DNA of 12,622 bases from the NCBI GenBank assembly GCA_913048545.1, contig CAJWWH010000047.1:1-12622 (forward strand). Direction: 5' to 3'. The DNA comes from an uncultured Opitutia bacterium (lineage in GTDB: Bacteria > Verrucomicrobiota > Verrucomicrobiae > Opitutales > MB11C04). The notes beneath the pieces were generated by a model. That model searched no databases, was not told the DNA's origin, and was given only the letters and a program-made list of their open reading frames with translations. The translations under genes and the position numbers were made by a program. Below, piece after piece: positions 1 through 5,942 of the stretch; the first letter of the stretch is position 1; each line of letters begins with the position of its first letter.

Positions 1-1464
1 CCACTCGAAGGTGCTTTCAGCAAGTACATGCGAGAATATCGTTTACTCAACAGTTTATTGGTATCCCTCCTTTGCCTGACGATTATTATGGCCTCGATTT
101 GGGGGATGATGATGGGACTTGCACTCAGTGGAGAAGGGAACTCCGACTTTTCAGACGGAGGTACTGCCCCTGCCGCACAAAAGCAGGAAAAGCAAAAGGT
201 CGTCAAGCTCATGCAAAGGCAGAAAAAAGCACAGCCCACCACTCAGCAAACTTTCACAACCACTGCAATTTCGGATATCACTTTACCCGACTTTAATGAA
301 TTGGATGTGAAAGATTTGGCTCCAGTTGTGGAAGCGGCGGCACCCACCATGTCCGCGGCCGGAATGAATAATGATCAAATGAAAAAAGCGATGGCCGGAA
401 TCGGTTTGTCTTTACCAAAAACCATGCAACAACGTTGCGATCCAAAGAAGCGAATTGCCCGCCTAAAATCTGGGGGTGGAAAAACTCAGACTGAAGCCGC
501 AATTATTAAAGGATTAAATTGGCTCAAAACCATGCAGAGTGAGGATGGTTCATGGGGAGCGAATGATAAAGACGAAACTGGAAAACCCCTTGCAAAAATT
601 GATGCCCACCATAAGAAAGCGATGACAGGAATGGCTTTGCTTTGCTACCTCGGACATTGTGAACTGCAGGATTCACCGCAGTATGGTCCTACCGTACAGA
701 AAGCCATAAATTATATCACCTCCATGCCTCCGGACGAAGATGTGGGAGCAGGTAATCGTGGTTCTTATGCTCACCCCATCCGTACCTATGCGCTGTGTGA
801 GGCATACACCATGACGAAAATTAAAAAACTCGAAGTCTATGCCAAGCGTGCTTCAGAGCTTGTGATTAAAGGACAAAATGAATCAGGCGGTTGGGCGTAT
901 GCTTATGGCAAAGGGCCTGCTGCACATACTGACCTTTCGGTGGCAGGATGGAATATACAAGCGTTAAAAGCCGCAGCCCTCACTGGGATAGAAATTTCGG
1001 GTCTGGATGAATCAATGGACAAAGCAATCGCTTATGTGAAAAGGTGCCAGGATAAACAGGGTAAATTTGCTTATCAGGAAGGTGGGGGAGGAAAAGCAAG
1101 TTTAACCGGAACCGGTGTTCTTTCTTTGCAGATTTGGAAAAATGCGAAATCCGAAGAGGCCGATAAAGGACTCCAGTGGATTGTGCAAAATGAGGCAGTA
1201 AAAAAGGAATGGAGTACAATTGATGTGTATGGATGGTACTATAATGCACAAGCATGCTTTCAGGCTACCGGAGTTTCCGGTGGATCAAAATACTGGAAAG
1301 CATGGAACAAGGATTTTCAACAAACTGTATGCGGAAATCAGGCTGCGGATGGCCATTGGCCTCATGGCAACCATTTTCACGGGGACACCGATATTTATCG
1401 GACCACAATGGCCATACTGATGTTGGAAGTGTACTACCGTTACATGCCCTCCACCAAGGTTTAA
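1..1464 (+). CDS. Membrane-anchored prenyltransferase/squalene-cyclase-fold repeat protein (5' end probably outside window)
   Basis: First ATG is at 28, giving 478 residues, but the frame stays open to base 1 (codons before it read PLEGAFSKY) and no Shine-Dalgarno precedes the ATG, so the true start may lie upstream. From the ATG at 28: a hydrophobic segment at about 9-33 is a probable inner-membrane anchor. A low-complexity Ala/Gln/Lys/Thr linker covers about 45-130. From about 150 on there are QW-like repeats: Q170-DGSWG, Q283-ESGGWA, a weaker copy near 341-348, and ADGHWP near 440. This pattern belongs to the alpha/alpha-barrel fold shared by prenyltransferases, squalene cyclases and complement-like thioester proteins. 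The DxDD acid motif of squalene-hopene cyclase is not seen, so triterpene cyclisation is unlikely; a periplasmic binding or scaffold role is inference. The conserved-looking end (HGDTDIYRTT, then LEVYYRYMP) suggests an intact C-terminus. A TM anchor plus linker resembles proteins encoded beside ExbB/ExbD/TonB genes in Verrucomicrobia, but the upstream genes are not visible. Confidence 0.8.
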   Translation, partial: PLEGAFSKYMREYRLLNSLLVSLLCLTIIMASIWGMMMGLALSGEGNSDFSDGGTAPAAQKQEKQKVVKLMQRQKKAQPTTQQTFTTTAISDITLPDFNELDVKDLAPVVEAAAPTMSAAGMNNDQMKKAMAGIGLSLPKTMQQRCDPKKRIARLKSGGGKTQTEAAIIKGLNWLKTMQSEDGSWGANDKDETGKPLAKIDAHHKKAMTGMALLCYLGHCELQDSPQYGPTVQKAINYITSMPPDEDVGAGNRGSYAHPIRTYALCEAYTMTKIKKLEVYAKRASELVIKGQNESGGWAYAYGKGPAAHTDLSVAGWNIQALKAAALTGIEISGLDESMDKAIAYVKRCQDKQGKFAYQEGGGGKASLTGTGVLSLQIWKNAKSEEADKGLQWIVQNEAVKKEWSTIDVYGWYYNAQACFQATGVSGGSKYWKAWNKDFQQTVCGNQAADGHWPHGNHFHGDTDIYRTTMAILMLEVYYRYMPSTKV

Positions 1465-1487
1465 TTTCTAAATTTTTTCGCCCAAGC

Positions 1488-1516
1488 TTGTCACTTGGTC
1501 CACTTTGCTATATTAT
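1488..1516 (+). promoter_or_regulatory. Predicted sigma70-type promoter of the azurin gene
   Basis: TTGTCA at 1488-1493 and TATTAT at 1511-1516 are separated by 17 nt; each box matches the consensus at five of six positions. The -10 box ends 7 nt before the ATG at 1524, so transcription would begin at or within a base or two of the start codon, and no Shine-Dalgarno lies between. This implies a leaderless or nearly leaderless mRNA. An alternative -10 (TATATT, 1509-1514) gives a 15-nt spacer and is less likely. Confidence 0.5.
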
Positions 1517-1523
1517 TCAGTTC

Positions 1524-1982
1524 ATGAAAATTATAGTATTCGTTTTCACTCTTTTGTTCCACGCTGCAATCTTTGCAAATGCCGAAAAGAAGGCTGATGC
1601 TCAGGAGATTACCATCTCAGGAAACGATACCATGCAATTTGATGTCAAAAATTTTGAGGTCACCGCTGGCAAAAAAGTAAAGATTGTGTTCAAGAATTCA
1701 GGCAAACTCCCCAAAATTGCCATGGGTCATAATCTTGTTCTTCTCAAAAAAGGGGTATCCGCCATTGCATTCGGACAAAAAGCGTTGGGTGCTGGTGCAA
1801 ACGCAGTGAACCCCCTGCCCGACTCGATTAAAGATGATGTAATTGCCAACACTGAATTATTGGGTCCAGGTGAAGAGGAAGTCATTTCTTTTACTGCACC
1901 GAAGGAAAAAGGTGCCTACGAATATGTCTGCACATTTCCCGGTCATTTCGCGATGATGCGCGGCACGATGACGGTCAAATAG
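1524..1982 (+). CDS. Azurin, secreted type-1 (blue) copper protein
   Basis: 152 residues, the usual size for an azurin precursor. A signal peptide covers about 1-20 (hydrophobic core, then a cleavage site after FANA), so the mature protein is periplasmic. The mature sequence follows azurin closely: SGNDTMQFD, then KLPKIAMGHN, VIANTELLGPGE, and CTFPGH near the end. All copper ligands are present: G68 carbonyl, H69, C136, H141 and axial M145. The Cys-to-His and Cys-to-Met spacings of 5 and 9 match Pseudomonas azurin. The Cys3-Cys26 disulfide pair of proteobacterial azurins is absent. The family shuttles single electrons between periplasmic redox partners; the partner is not visible here. The frame is open back to 1254, but the ATG at 1524 fits because it begins the signal peptide and sits just after a promoter. 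The gene follows the repeat protein by 59 nt and is followed by a hairpin, so it may be a single-gene unit. Confidence 0.95.
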   Translation: MKIIVFVFTLLFHAAIFANAEKKADAQEITISGNDTMQFDVKNFEVTAGKKVKIVFKNSGKLPKIAMGHNLVLLKKGVSAIAFGQKALGAGANAVNPLPDSIKDDVIANTELLGPGEEEVISFTAPKEKGAYEYVCTFPGHFAMMRGTMTVK

Positions 1983-1994
1983 CTTCCACTCTTA

Positions 1995-2018
1995 GGGGCA
2001 GGTATACAACCTGACCCC
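1995..2018 (+). terminator. Hairpin downstream of azurin, candidate terminator
   Basis: GGGGCAGGT (1995-2003) pairs with ACCTG-A-CCCC (2009-2018), a 9-bp stem with one bulged A and a 5-nt loop. It begins 12 nt after the azurin stop. The following bases are only moderately T-rich (AATTTGACTTCTT), so termination may be partial. It lies just upstream of the next promoter, as expected for a boundary between two transcription units. Confidence 0.55.
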
Positions 2019-2029
2019 AATTTGACTTC

Positions 2030-2060
2030 TTGACAATTTTGTCTTTGGGCGAAATACAAA
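2030..2060 (+). promoter_or_regulatory. Predicted promoter of the NRAMP-like transporter gene
   Basis: A perfect TTGACA box lies at 2030-2035. The best -10 is TACAAA at 2055-2060 (four of six), with a longer than usual 19-nt spacer. It ends 4 nt before the ATG at 2065, again leaving no room for a leader or Shine-Dalgarno. The -35 is convincing; the -10 is weak. Confidence 0.4.
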
Positions 2061-2064
2061 TGGT

Positions 2065-3798
2065 ATGTCCATTGAACAAGAGAAGAAATACTTAAGAGAA
2101 GCAGAGTCCAAAGGGCTTTACTCGTGCTTAGCAGCCTACACTAAACTGTCCGGTCCGGGTTGGCTTCAAAGTGCAATCACGCTGGGAGGAGGCTCGCTTG
2201 CTTCGAGTCTCTTTTTGGGTGTACTCGCGGGCTATTCTCTCCTATGGCTCCAACCTATTGCGATCATACTGGGTATCATTATGCTCTGTGCGATCAGCCA
2301 TGTGACTCTTTCAACTGGACAAAGTCCATTTGTTTCAATCAATAATGAAATCAATCCGGTTTTGGGATGGGGTTGGGCAATCGCAACTATAATGGCAAAT
2401 ATTGTTTGGTGTTTACCCCAGTTTACATTGGGAACGGCCGCAGTTACGCAAAATCTTGTACCTTCCCTTAATCACACCGGTGGAAAGGTCTTGGTTGTCC
2501 TTGTACTCGTCCTTACCGCCGGACTGGTTATCTGGGCCTATGACCGCGGAAATCGAGGAGTTAAAATCTTTGATCTAATCCTGAAAATTATGGTCGGGCT
2601 CGTGGTACTGTCTTTTTTTGGGGTGGTCATCAAAATGGGTACGGCGGGAGATTTACCATGGAATGAAATTGCAGCCGGATTTATTCCGGATTTTTCGCTT
2701 TTTTCTCAGCCGGCTGAAGTATACACCCCCTATTTGGAGGGGACTGGGGAATTCCGTTCATTCTGGGAAAATAAAATTATCAGTCTTCAAAAAGATGTAA
2801 TGATTGCCGCAGCCGCTACTGCAGTGGGAATTAATATGACTTTTTTCATGCCTTTCGTACTGCTCAGCCGAAAATGGGGAAGAGAGCACCGTGGACTGGC
2901 TAAATTTGACTTGTGGACCGCCCTTCTCATTCCATATGTGGTTGCCACCTCTTGCGTGGTAATCGCAGCAGGCTCCCAATTCAACGGAAAACCTGAATCT
3001 GCTTATCAGGATTACGAAAATCGGGTATTGCACACCAATTTAGCCAAGGGATACGGCGATTTCATGACTGAAAGAATGTCACTCGAGTTAGGAAAGGAAG
3101 AATTTAACAAACTCGCTCCCATCCAAAAAAAGGAAAGGATGAGATCGATTCCGGAGCCAGATAAACAGCTAGCTGCCATGTTAGTGAAAAGAGACGCTTT
3201 TAACCTGGCCGCATCCCTAGAATCGCTTTTGGAAAATAAAACCTTCTCACACTACATATTCGGGATTGGAGTCGTCGGTATGGCTCTTTCGACAATTATT
3301 ATACTGATGACGATTAATGGACATGCAATCTGTGAGGTACTCGGAAAACCGCACAAAGGCCCCGTTTTCCTTGGAGGGGCTTATATTGCCGGGATCGGAG
3401 TCTTGGGGCCTTTCGTATGGAGTGATGCTGCATTTTGGCTGGCGGTTCCCACATCGATACTAGGCTTCACCTTAATTCCGGTTGCCTACCTCAGCTTCTT
3501 TTTACTCCTTAATAGCAAAAATGTGTTGGGCCGAGAAAGACCCAGTGGAATGGGACGGATCATTTGGAACACGGGGTTGATTCTGTCTCTTGCAATCATG
3601 GGGGCTGCTGCTTTTTATGTTGCCTGGAATAAAACCTGGGGAGATATCCCATTTGGACGCTTCGCCTTGGTTGGATTTGGTATTTTGCTCCTGATCGGGC
3701 ACTTTACTTTAAAAAACAAAAAACTTGAACGAAAAGTGAGTGCGATAGAATTGAAGTTTCAACAACTGAAAAAGGCGTCTGAATCAAATTCCAACTAA
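2065..3798 (+). CDS. Divergent NRAMP-superfamily-like membrane transporter
   Basis: 577 residues, longer than the roughly 400-450 of a typical bacterial MntH. About 11-12 hydrophobic segments are visible: roughly 31-53, 55-78, 101-130, 142-158, 168-190, 245-268, 283-303, 396-416, 433-452, 456-482, 499-521 and 531-548. Segment 1 begins GPGWLQSAITLGGGS (30-44), which aligns by position with the NRAMP first helix. However, the metal-binding DPGN stretch is replaced by LGGGS. In the sixth segment the family's MPHN is replaced by INMTFFMPFVLL, keeping M262-P263 but losing His and Asn. A hydrophilic insertion of about 90 residues (302-395, rich in Glu and Lys) separates segments 7 and 8, and the last 28 residues are a charged helix. 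The fold call is from sequence pattern; the substrate (Mn, Fe, Mg or something else) cannot be assigned. The stop is 34 nt from the convergent stop of the next gene. Confidence 0.7.
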   Translation: MSIEQEKKYLREAESKGLYSCLAAYTKLSGPGWLQSAITLGGGSLASSLFLGVLAGYSLLWLQPIAIILGIIMLCAISHVTLSTGQSPFVSINNEINPVLGWGWAIATIMANIVWCLPQFTLGTAAVTQNLVPSLNHTGGKVLVVLVLVLTAGLVIWAYDRGNRGVKIFDLILKIMVGLVVLSFFGVVIKMGTAGDLPWNEIAAGFIPDFSLFSQPAEVYTPYLEGTGEFRSFWENKIISLQKDVMIAAAATAVGINMTFFMPFVLLSRKWGREHRGLAKFDLWTALLIPYVVATSCVVIAAGSQFNGKPESAYQDYENRVLHTNLAKGYGDFMTERMSLELGKEEFNKLAPIQKKERMRSIPEPDKQLAAMLVKRDAFNLAASLESLLENKTFSHYIFGIGVVGMALSTIIILMTINGHAICEVLGKPHKGPVFLGGAYIAGIGVLGPFVWSDAAFWLAVPTSILGFTLIPVAYLSFFLLLNSKNVLGRERPSGMGRIIWNTGLILSLAIMGAAAFYVAWNKTWGDIPFGRFALVGFGILLLIGHFTLKNKKLERKVSAIELKFQQLKKASESNSN

Positions 3799-3832
3799 AC
3801 TTCAGGGTCCAAAATTTTTAATCGGTTTCAAA

Positions 3833-4168
3833 TCACTTTGTTTCCAGAGGAATCCACTTCCTTACTTCGCCCTCCGGTCCAACTTTAGAAAAAAGGACCC
3901 ATGCCTCCCCAGTTGTAGTATCAAGTTTGACCAGCCGCTTATAAAGAAATGGTTTTTTGTCCTCCGAGTAATATTCGGCACTGATTATTTGAAACTTCCC
4001 ATTTTTATTAGTTATTGAACCAAAGCTTGGCGGTGGCGGGATATTCATCGGCAAATTGGGTCTAACCGAGGGAGTGGACAGGGGCACTTGCGATTGAGCA
4101 AAAACCGAAAAAGGTAAGATAAGTAAAATAATGGAAGTTCGAAATGTAGCTTTGAATAGTTGTTTCAT
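3833..4168 (-). CDS. Small secreted protein of unknown function
   Basis: 111 residues. A signal peptide covers about 1-24 (basic start, hydrophobic ILLILPF core, SVFA before QSQ), with no lipobox Cys, so the product is probably periplasmic or exported. Then a Pro-rich linker (about 29-49, including PPPP) leads to a compact C-terminal domain (58-108) with the pattern GKFQIISAEYY, LVKLDTTTGEAWVL and KWIPLE. Short domains of the type 'G-r-F-q-l-v-s-A ... lDT.TG..W' are common in small exported proteins of planctomycetes and verrucomicrobia, but I know of no assigned function. No Shine-Dalgarno precedes the ATG. A TACAAT box lies at 4186-4191 (minus sense), 17 nt before the ATG, without a convincing -35. 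It converges with the transporter gene; no terminator was seen in the 34-nt gap. Confidence 0.75.
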   Translation of the reverse strand: MKQLFKATFRTSIILLILPFSVFAQSQVPLSTPSVRPNLPMNIPPPPSFGSITNKNGKFQIISAEYYSEDKKPFLYKRLVKLDTTTGEAWVLFSKVGPEGEVRKWIPLETK

Positions 4169-4323
4169 TTTTATTGGAGGGAAAGATTGTAATTACTGTT
4201 TTTCTGATTCACTTTTACAGCACAGAATGGCAACAAAATAATCTTCCTTGCCCAAAGTCGTGCTCGTGAAAATTTGTAGATAAAACAAGAAATTATAAGC
4301 GGTAGGCTTAGTTTTCTAGACAC

Positions 4324-4356
4324 AAAAAAGCCGTCGACCTTGCCCAAGTCGACGGC
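4324..4356 (-). terminator. Strong intrinsic terminator, minus strand
   Basis: Read on the minus strand: GCCGTCGAC (4356-4348), a 9-nt loop, GTCGACGGC (4338-4330), then a run of six T (4329-4324). The 9-bp stem is perfect and GC-rich, and the T-run follows directly, so this is a textbook rho-independent terminator for transcripts coming from the right. The plus strand has no T-run after the stem, so it is not bidirectional. The nearest upstream minus gene ends at 4524, about 170 nt away. Confidence 0.8.
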
Positions 4357-4390
4357 CAGTTTGATATCGTGCATTACCGCACAATATATC
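4324..4390 (-). ncRNA. Candidate 3' end of an unassigned structured small RNA
   Basis: Immediately upstream of the minus-strand terminator is a second hairpin. Minus-sense 4390-4379 (GAT-at-ATTGTGC) pairs with 4372-4363 (GCACGATATC) around a 6-nt loop: 10 pairs including one G-U, with a 2-nt bulge. Two stacked hairpins ending in a T-run, with no credible coding frame, are consistent with a small RNA or a long structured 3' UTR of the gene ending at 4524. The 5' end and promoter cannot be placed, so the coordinates cover only the structured part. No known RNA family was recognised. Confidence 0.3.
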
Positions 4391-4497
4391 CGTGCTTGTA
4401 TAAAACATGAACACTGCACCAATTTCATGCAAAAGGAAAAGCTAACTATTTAACTTTTTAATTCTATAATTTATTTTCATGTGCAACACATTTTAAA

Positions 4498-4527
4498 ATA
4501 GCAGAATAGTTTAATTTTTTCTGCTAT
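4498..4527 (-). terminator. AT-rich hairpin at the stop codon of the DUF1737-like gene
   Basis: ATAGCAGAA (4498-4506) and TTCTGCTAT (4519-4527) form a perfect 9-bp inverted repeat with a 12-nt loop. In minus sense the stem includes the TAG stop (4526-4524) and is followed by TTT (TATTTTAAAA). The stem is weak, so it may be only a partial terminator or a 3'-end stabiliser. If it does terminate, the strong terminator at 4324 needs a different transcript. Confidence 0.35.
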
Positions 4528-4736
4528 GCTTCCTCTTCCTGAATGAAAACGACTGCCTGGTACCAAATTTCCTCTTCCCTGAGGGGACCGCCTAGGCATT
4601 GCCAGCGTGCCGAAGACCTAAAAATGAATCCTTCGGTATCTTTGTATTCCTTTTGAATACATTCATTCACAATCTCGCTTAATTCTTTTGCGGAGGATGC
4701 TTTAATTACCTTGTACTTCCTTTGAACCGTTATCAT
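4524..4736 (-). CDS. Small DUF1737-like protein
   Basis: 70 residues from the ATG at 4736. The body YKVIKASSAKELSEIVNECI (8-27) followed by IWYQAVVFIQ (57-66) resembles the DUF1737 pattern 'YKV-ita-s-aeeLe-kVNelI ... yyQAmv', a short alpha-beta domain with no assigned biochemical role. The middle is unusual: instead of the common 'eGWqp.GG', it has EYKDTEGFIFRSSARWQCLGG. The frame extends upstream to 4814, but those 26 residues (two Cys, no family similarity, AT-rich codons) look like untranslated DNA, so the internal ATG is preferred. No Shine-Dalgarno is seen. No signal peptide, so cytoplasmic. It diverges from the MoxR operon across a 164-bp AT-rich gap in which I could not place a confident promoter for either side. 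Confidence 0.65.
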   Translation of the reverse strand: MITVQRKYKVIKASSAKELSEIVNECIQKEYKDTEGFIFRSSARWQCLGGPLREEEIWYQAVVFIQEEEA

Positions 4737-4900
4737 TTTAGTAGTGTTATTTGATTTGATACAAATTTTGAAGCCAAAACATAAAGGCAATCGAATACTT
4801 ATGTGCAAAGGCAAATAATGATGTTTAAATTTTAACCTTAATTACATTACACTACCATTCCCATTGGTTATACCCCACTTCATCCAAAAAGTTTCATTTT

Positions 4901-5938
4901 ATGGCAAGACAATCTTCTATTAATCCGGATTCGGAATCACTTTCAAACAACGATGTTCAGGCAATCCAGGAACTGCAAGAAACTTTTGTTACTATTAAGA
5001 GTGAACTTAGTCGGGTAATTATCGGTCAGGACGAAGCAATTGAAAGAATTTTTCTCTGTATCCTTTCAAGAGGGCACGCTCTCCTCATGGGGGTACCCGG
5101 CCTGGCCAAAACGCTGCTTGTCAACTCGATTGCCCAAACCACATCACTGTCTTTCGGCCGTATTCAATTCACTCCGGACTTAATGCCTTCCGATGTGACG
5201 GGGACAGAAATACTCCAGAATAAAAAGGATGGGGACGGACGGGAGTTCGTCTTCATTAAGGGCCCCATTTTTGCGAATGTCATCCTCGCGGATGAGATTA
5301 ATCGTACTCCACCGAAAACCCAGTCCGCACTTCTGGAGGCAATGCAGGAAAAAAGAATAACCGTTGCCGGAAAAAACCACTTGCTTCAGGAACCTTTCTT
5401 TGTCCTCGCCACCCAGAACCCCATTGAACAGGAGGGCACCTACCCGTTACCCGAAGCCCAGCTCGACCGATTTATGTTCCTGATCAGGATGAAATACCCG
5501 AGCAGGGACGAGGAAATACAAATAGCAAAACAGACCACAAGTGGAAAAACTCCAAAACTGAAGAAAGTTATTTCCGGAAAGAAACTGAAGGAACTCCAAG
5601 ATCTGGTCGAGAAGGTTCCCGTGCCCAATCATGTGCATGAACTTGCGGTGGATTTGGTTCGTCGCACCCGTCCGGATTCAAAAGAGTCCCCTTCCTGGCT
5701 CCAAAAATGGGTTCAATGGGGAGCCGGTCCTCGGGCGATCCAGTATTTAGTGAAAGGCGCAAAAGCACGGGCCGTCTTGATGGGTAATTTTATGGTTACA
5801 ATGGAAGATGTGGAGAAGGTCGCGGAACCAGTTCTTTTTCATAGGATTCTGACCAATTTTCATGCCCGTTCCGAAGGAGTGACCAGTGCCGAGGTGGTGA
5901 GCAGGTTAATCTCGGATGCCCAAAAAGAAAAAAGATAA
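4901..5938 (+). CDS. MoxR-family AAA+ ATPase
   Basis: 345 residues, normal MoxR length. Walker A is GVPGLAKT (64-71), Walker B ILADE (128-132) followed by the MoxR hallmark INRTPPKTQSALLEAMQE. Sensor 1 is ATQNP (170-174), an Arg-finger-like LDR lies at 188-190, and sensor 2 is GPRA (276-279) before the C-terminal helical lid. All catalytic elements are intact. The family forms cytoplasmic hexamers that use ATP to remodel or activate partner vWA-domain proteins. The four genes downstream supply those partners (three MIDAS proteins), so it is the motor of this operon. The first 30 residues are a polar, probably disordered tail. The ATG at 4901 is the only sensible start; it has no Shine-Dalgarno. 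A specific symbol is not warranted, because many MoxR subfamilies exist. Confidence 0.95.
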   Translation: MARQSSINPDSESLSNNDVQAIQELQETFVTIKSELSRVIIGQDEAIERIFLCILSRGHALLMGVPGLAKTLLVNSIAQTTSLSFGRIQFTPDLMPSDVTGTEILQNKKDGDGREFVFIKGPIFANVILADEINRTPPKTQSALLEAMQEKRITVAGKNHLLQEPFFVLATQNPIEQEGTYPLPEAQLDRFMFLIRMKYPSRDEEIQIAKQTTSGKTPKLKKVISGKKLKELQDLVEKVPVPNHVHELAVDLVRRTRPDSKESPSWLQKWVQWGAGPRAIQYLVKGAKARAVLMGNFMVTMEDVEKVAEPVLFHRILTNFHARSEGVTSAEVVSRLISDAQKEKR

Positions 5939-5942
5939 AATT

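Larger units (their letters stand above)
4169..4523. other. 355-bp region without a convincing gene
   Basis: AT-rich noncoding stretch between two minus-strand genes. It holds two leftward-reading hairpins (4330-4356 and 4363-4390), a third hairpin at its right edge (4498-4527), and a short imperfect direct repeat (4246-4260 and 4338-4351). An 85-codon minus frame (4171-4428) spans the terminator and is not credible as a protein. Confidence 0.6.

Noticed and set aside
28..1464. Squalene-hopene cyclase assignment for the first gene
   Set aside because: The fold-type repeats are there, but the DxDD catalytic motif is missing and a membrane anchor with linker replaces the usual N-terminal domain.
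1482..1498. Small hairpin CCAAG/CTTGG before azurin as a terminator of the first gene
   Set aside because: Only 5 bp with no T-run after it; it overlaps the better-supported promoter.
1254..1523. Upstream extension of the azurin frame
   Set aside because: It lies in the end of the previous gene in another frame and would bury the signal peptide; the ATG at 1524 explains the protein fully.
3799..3832. Bidirectional terminator between the convergent transporter and small secreted protein genes
   Set aside because: A short A/T-rich stretch is present but no stable inverted repeat could be found.
4171..4428. 85-codon minus-strand frame
   Set aside because: It runs straight through the GC-rich terminator stem and its T-run, has no Shine-Dalgarno, and its composition is unlike a real protein after the first third.
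4737..4814. 26-residue N-terminal extension of the DUF1737-like gene
   Set aside because: No family similarity, AT-rich and Cys-containing; the internal ATG begins exactly before the domain.
4815..4900. Promoter for the MoxR operon
   Set aside because: TATACC and several TTAC-like hexamers occur, but no pair has a good match and normal spacing, so none is claimed.
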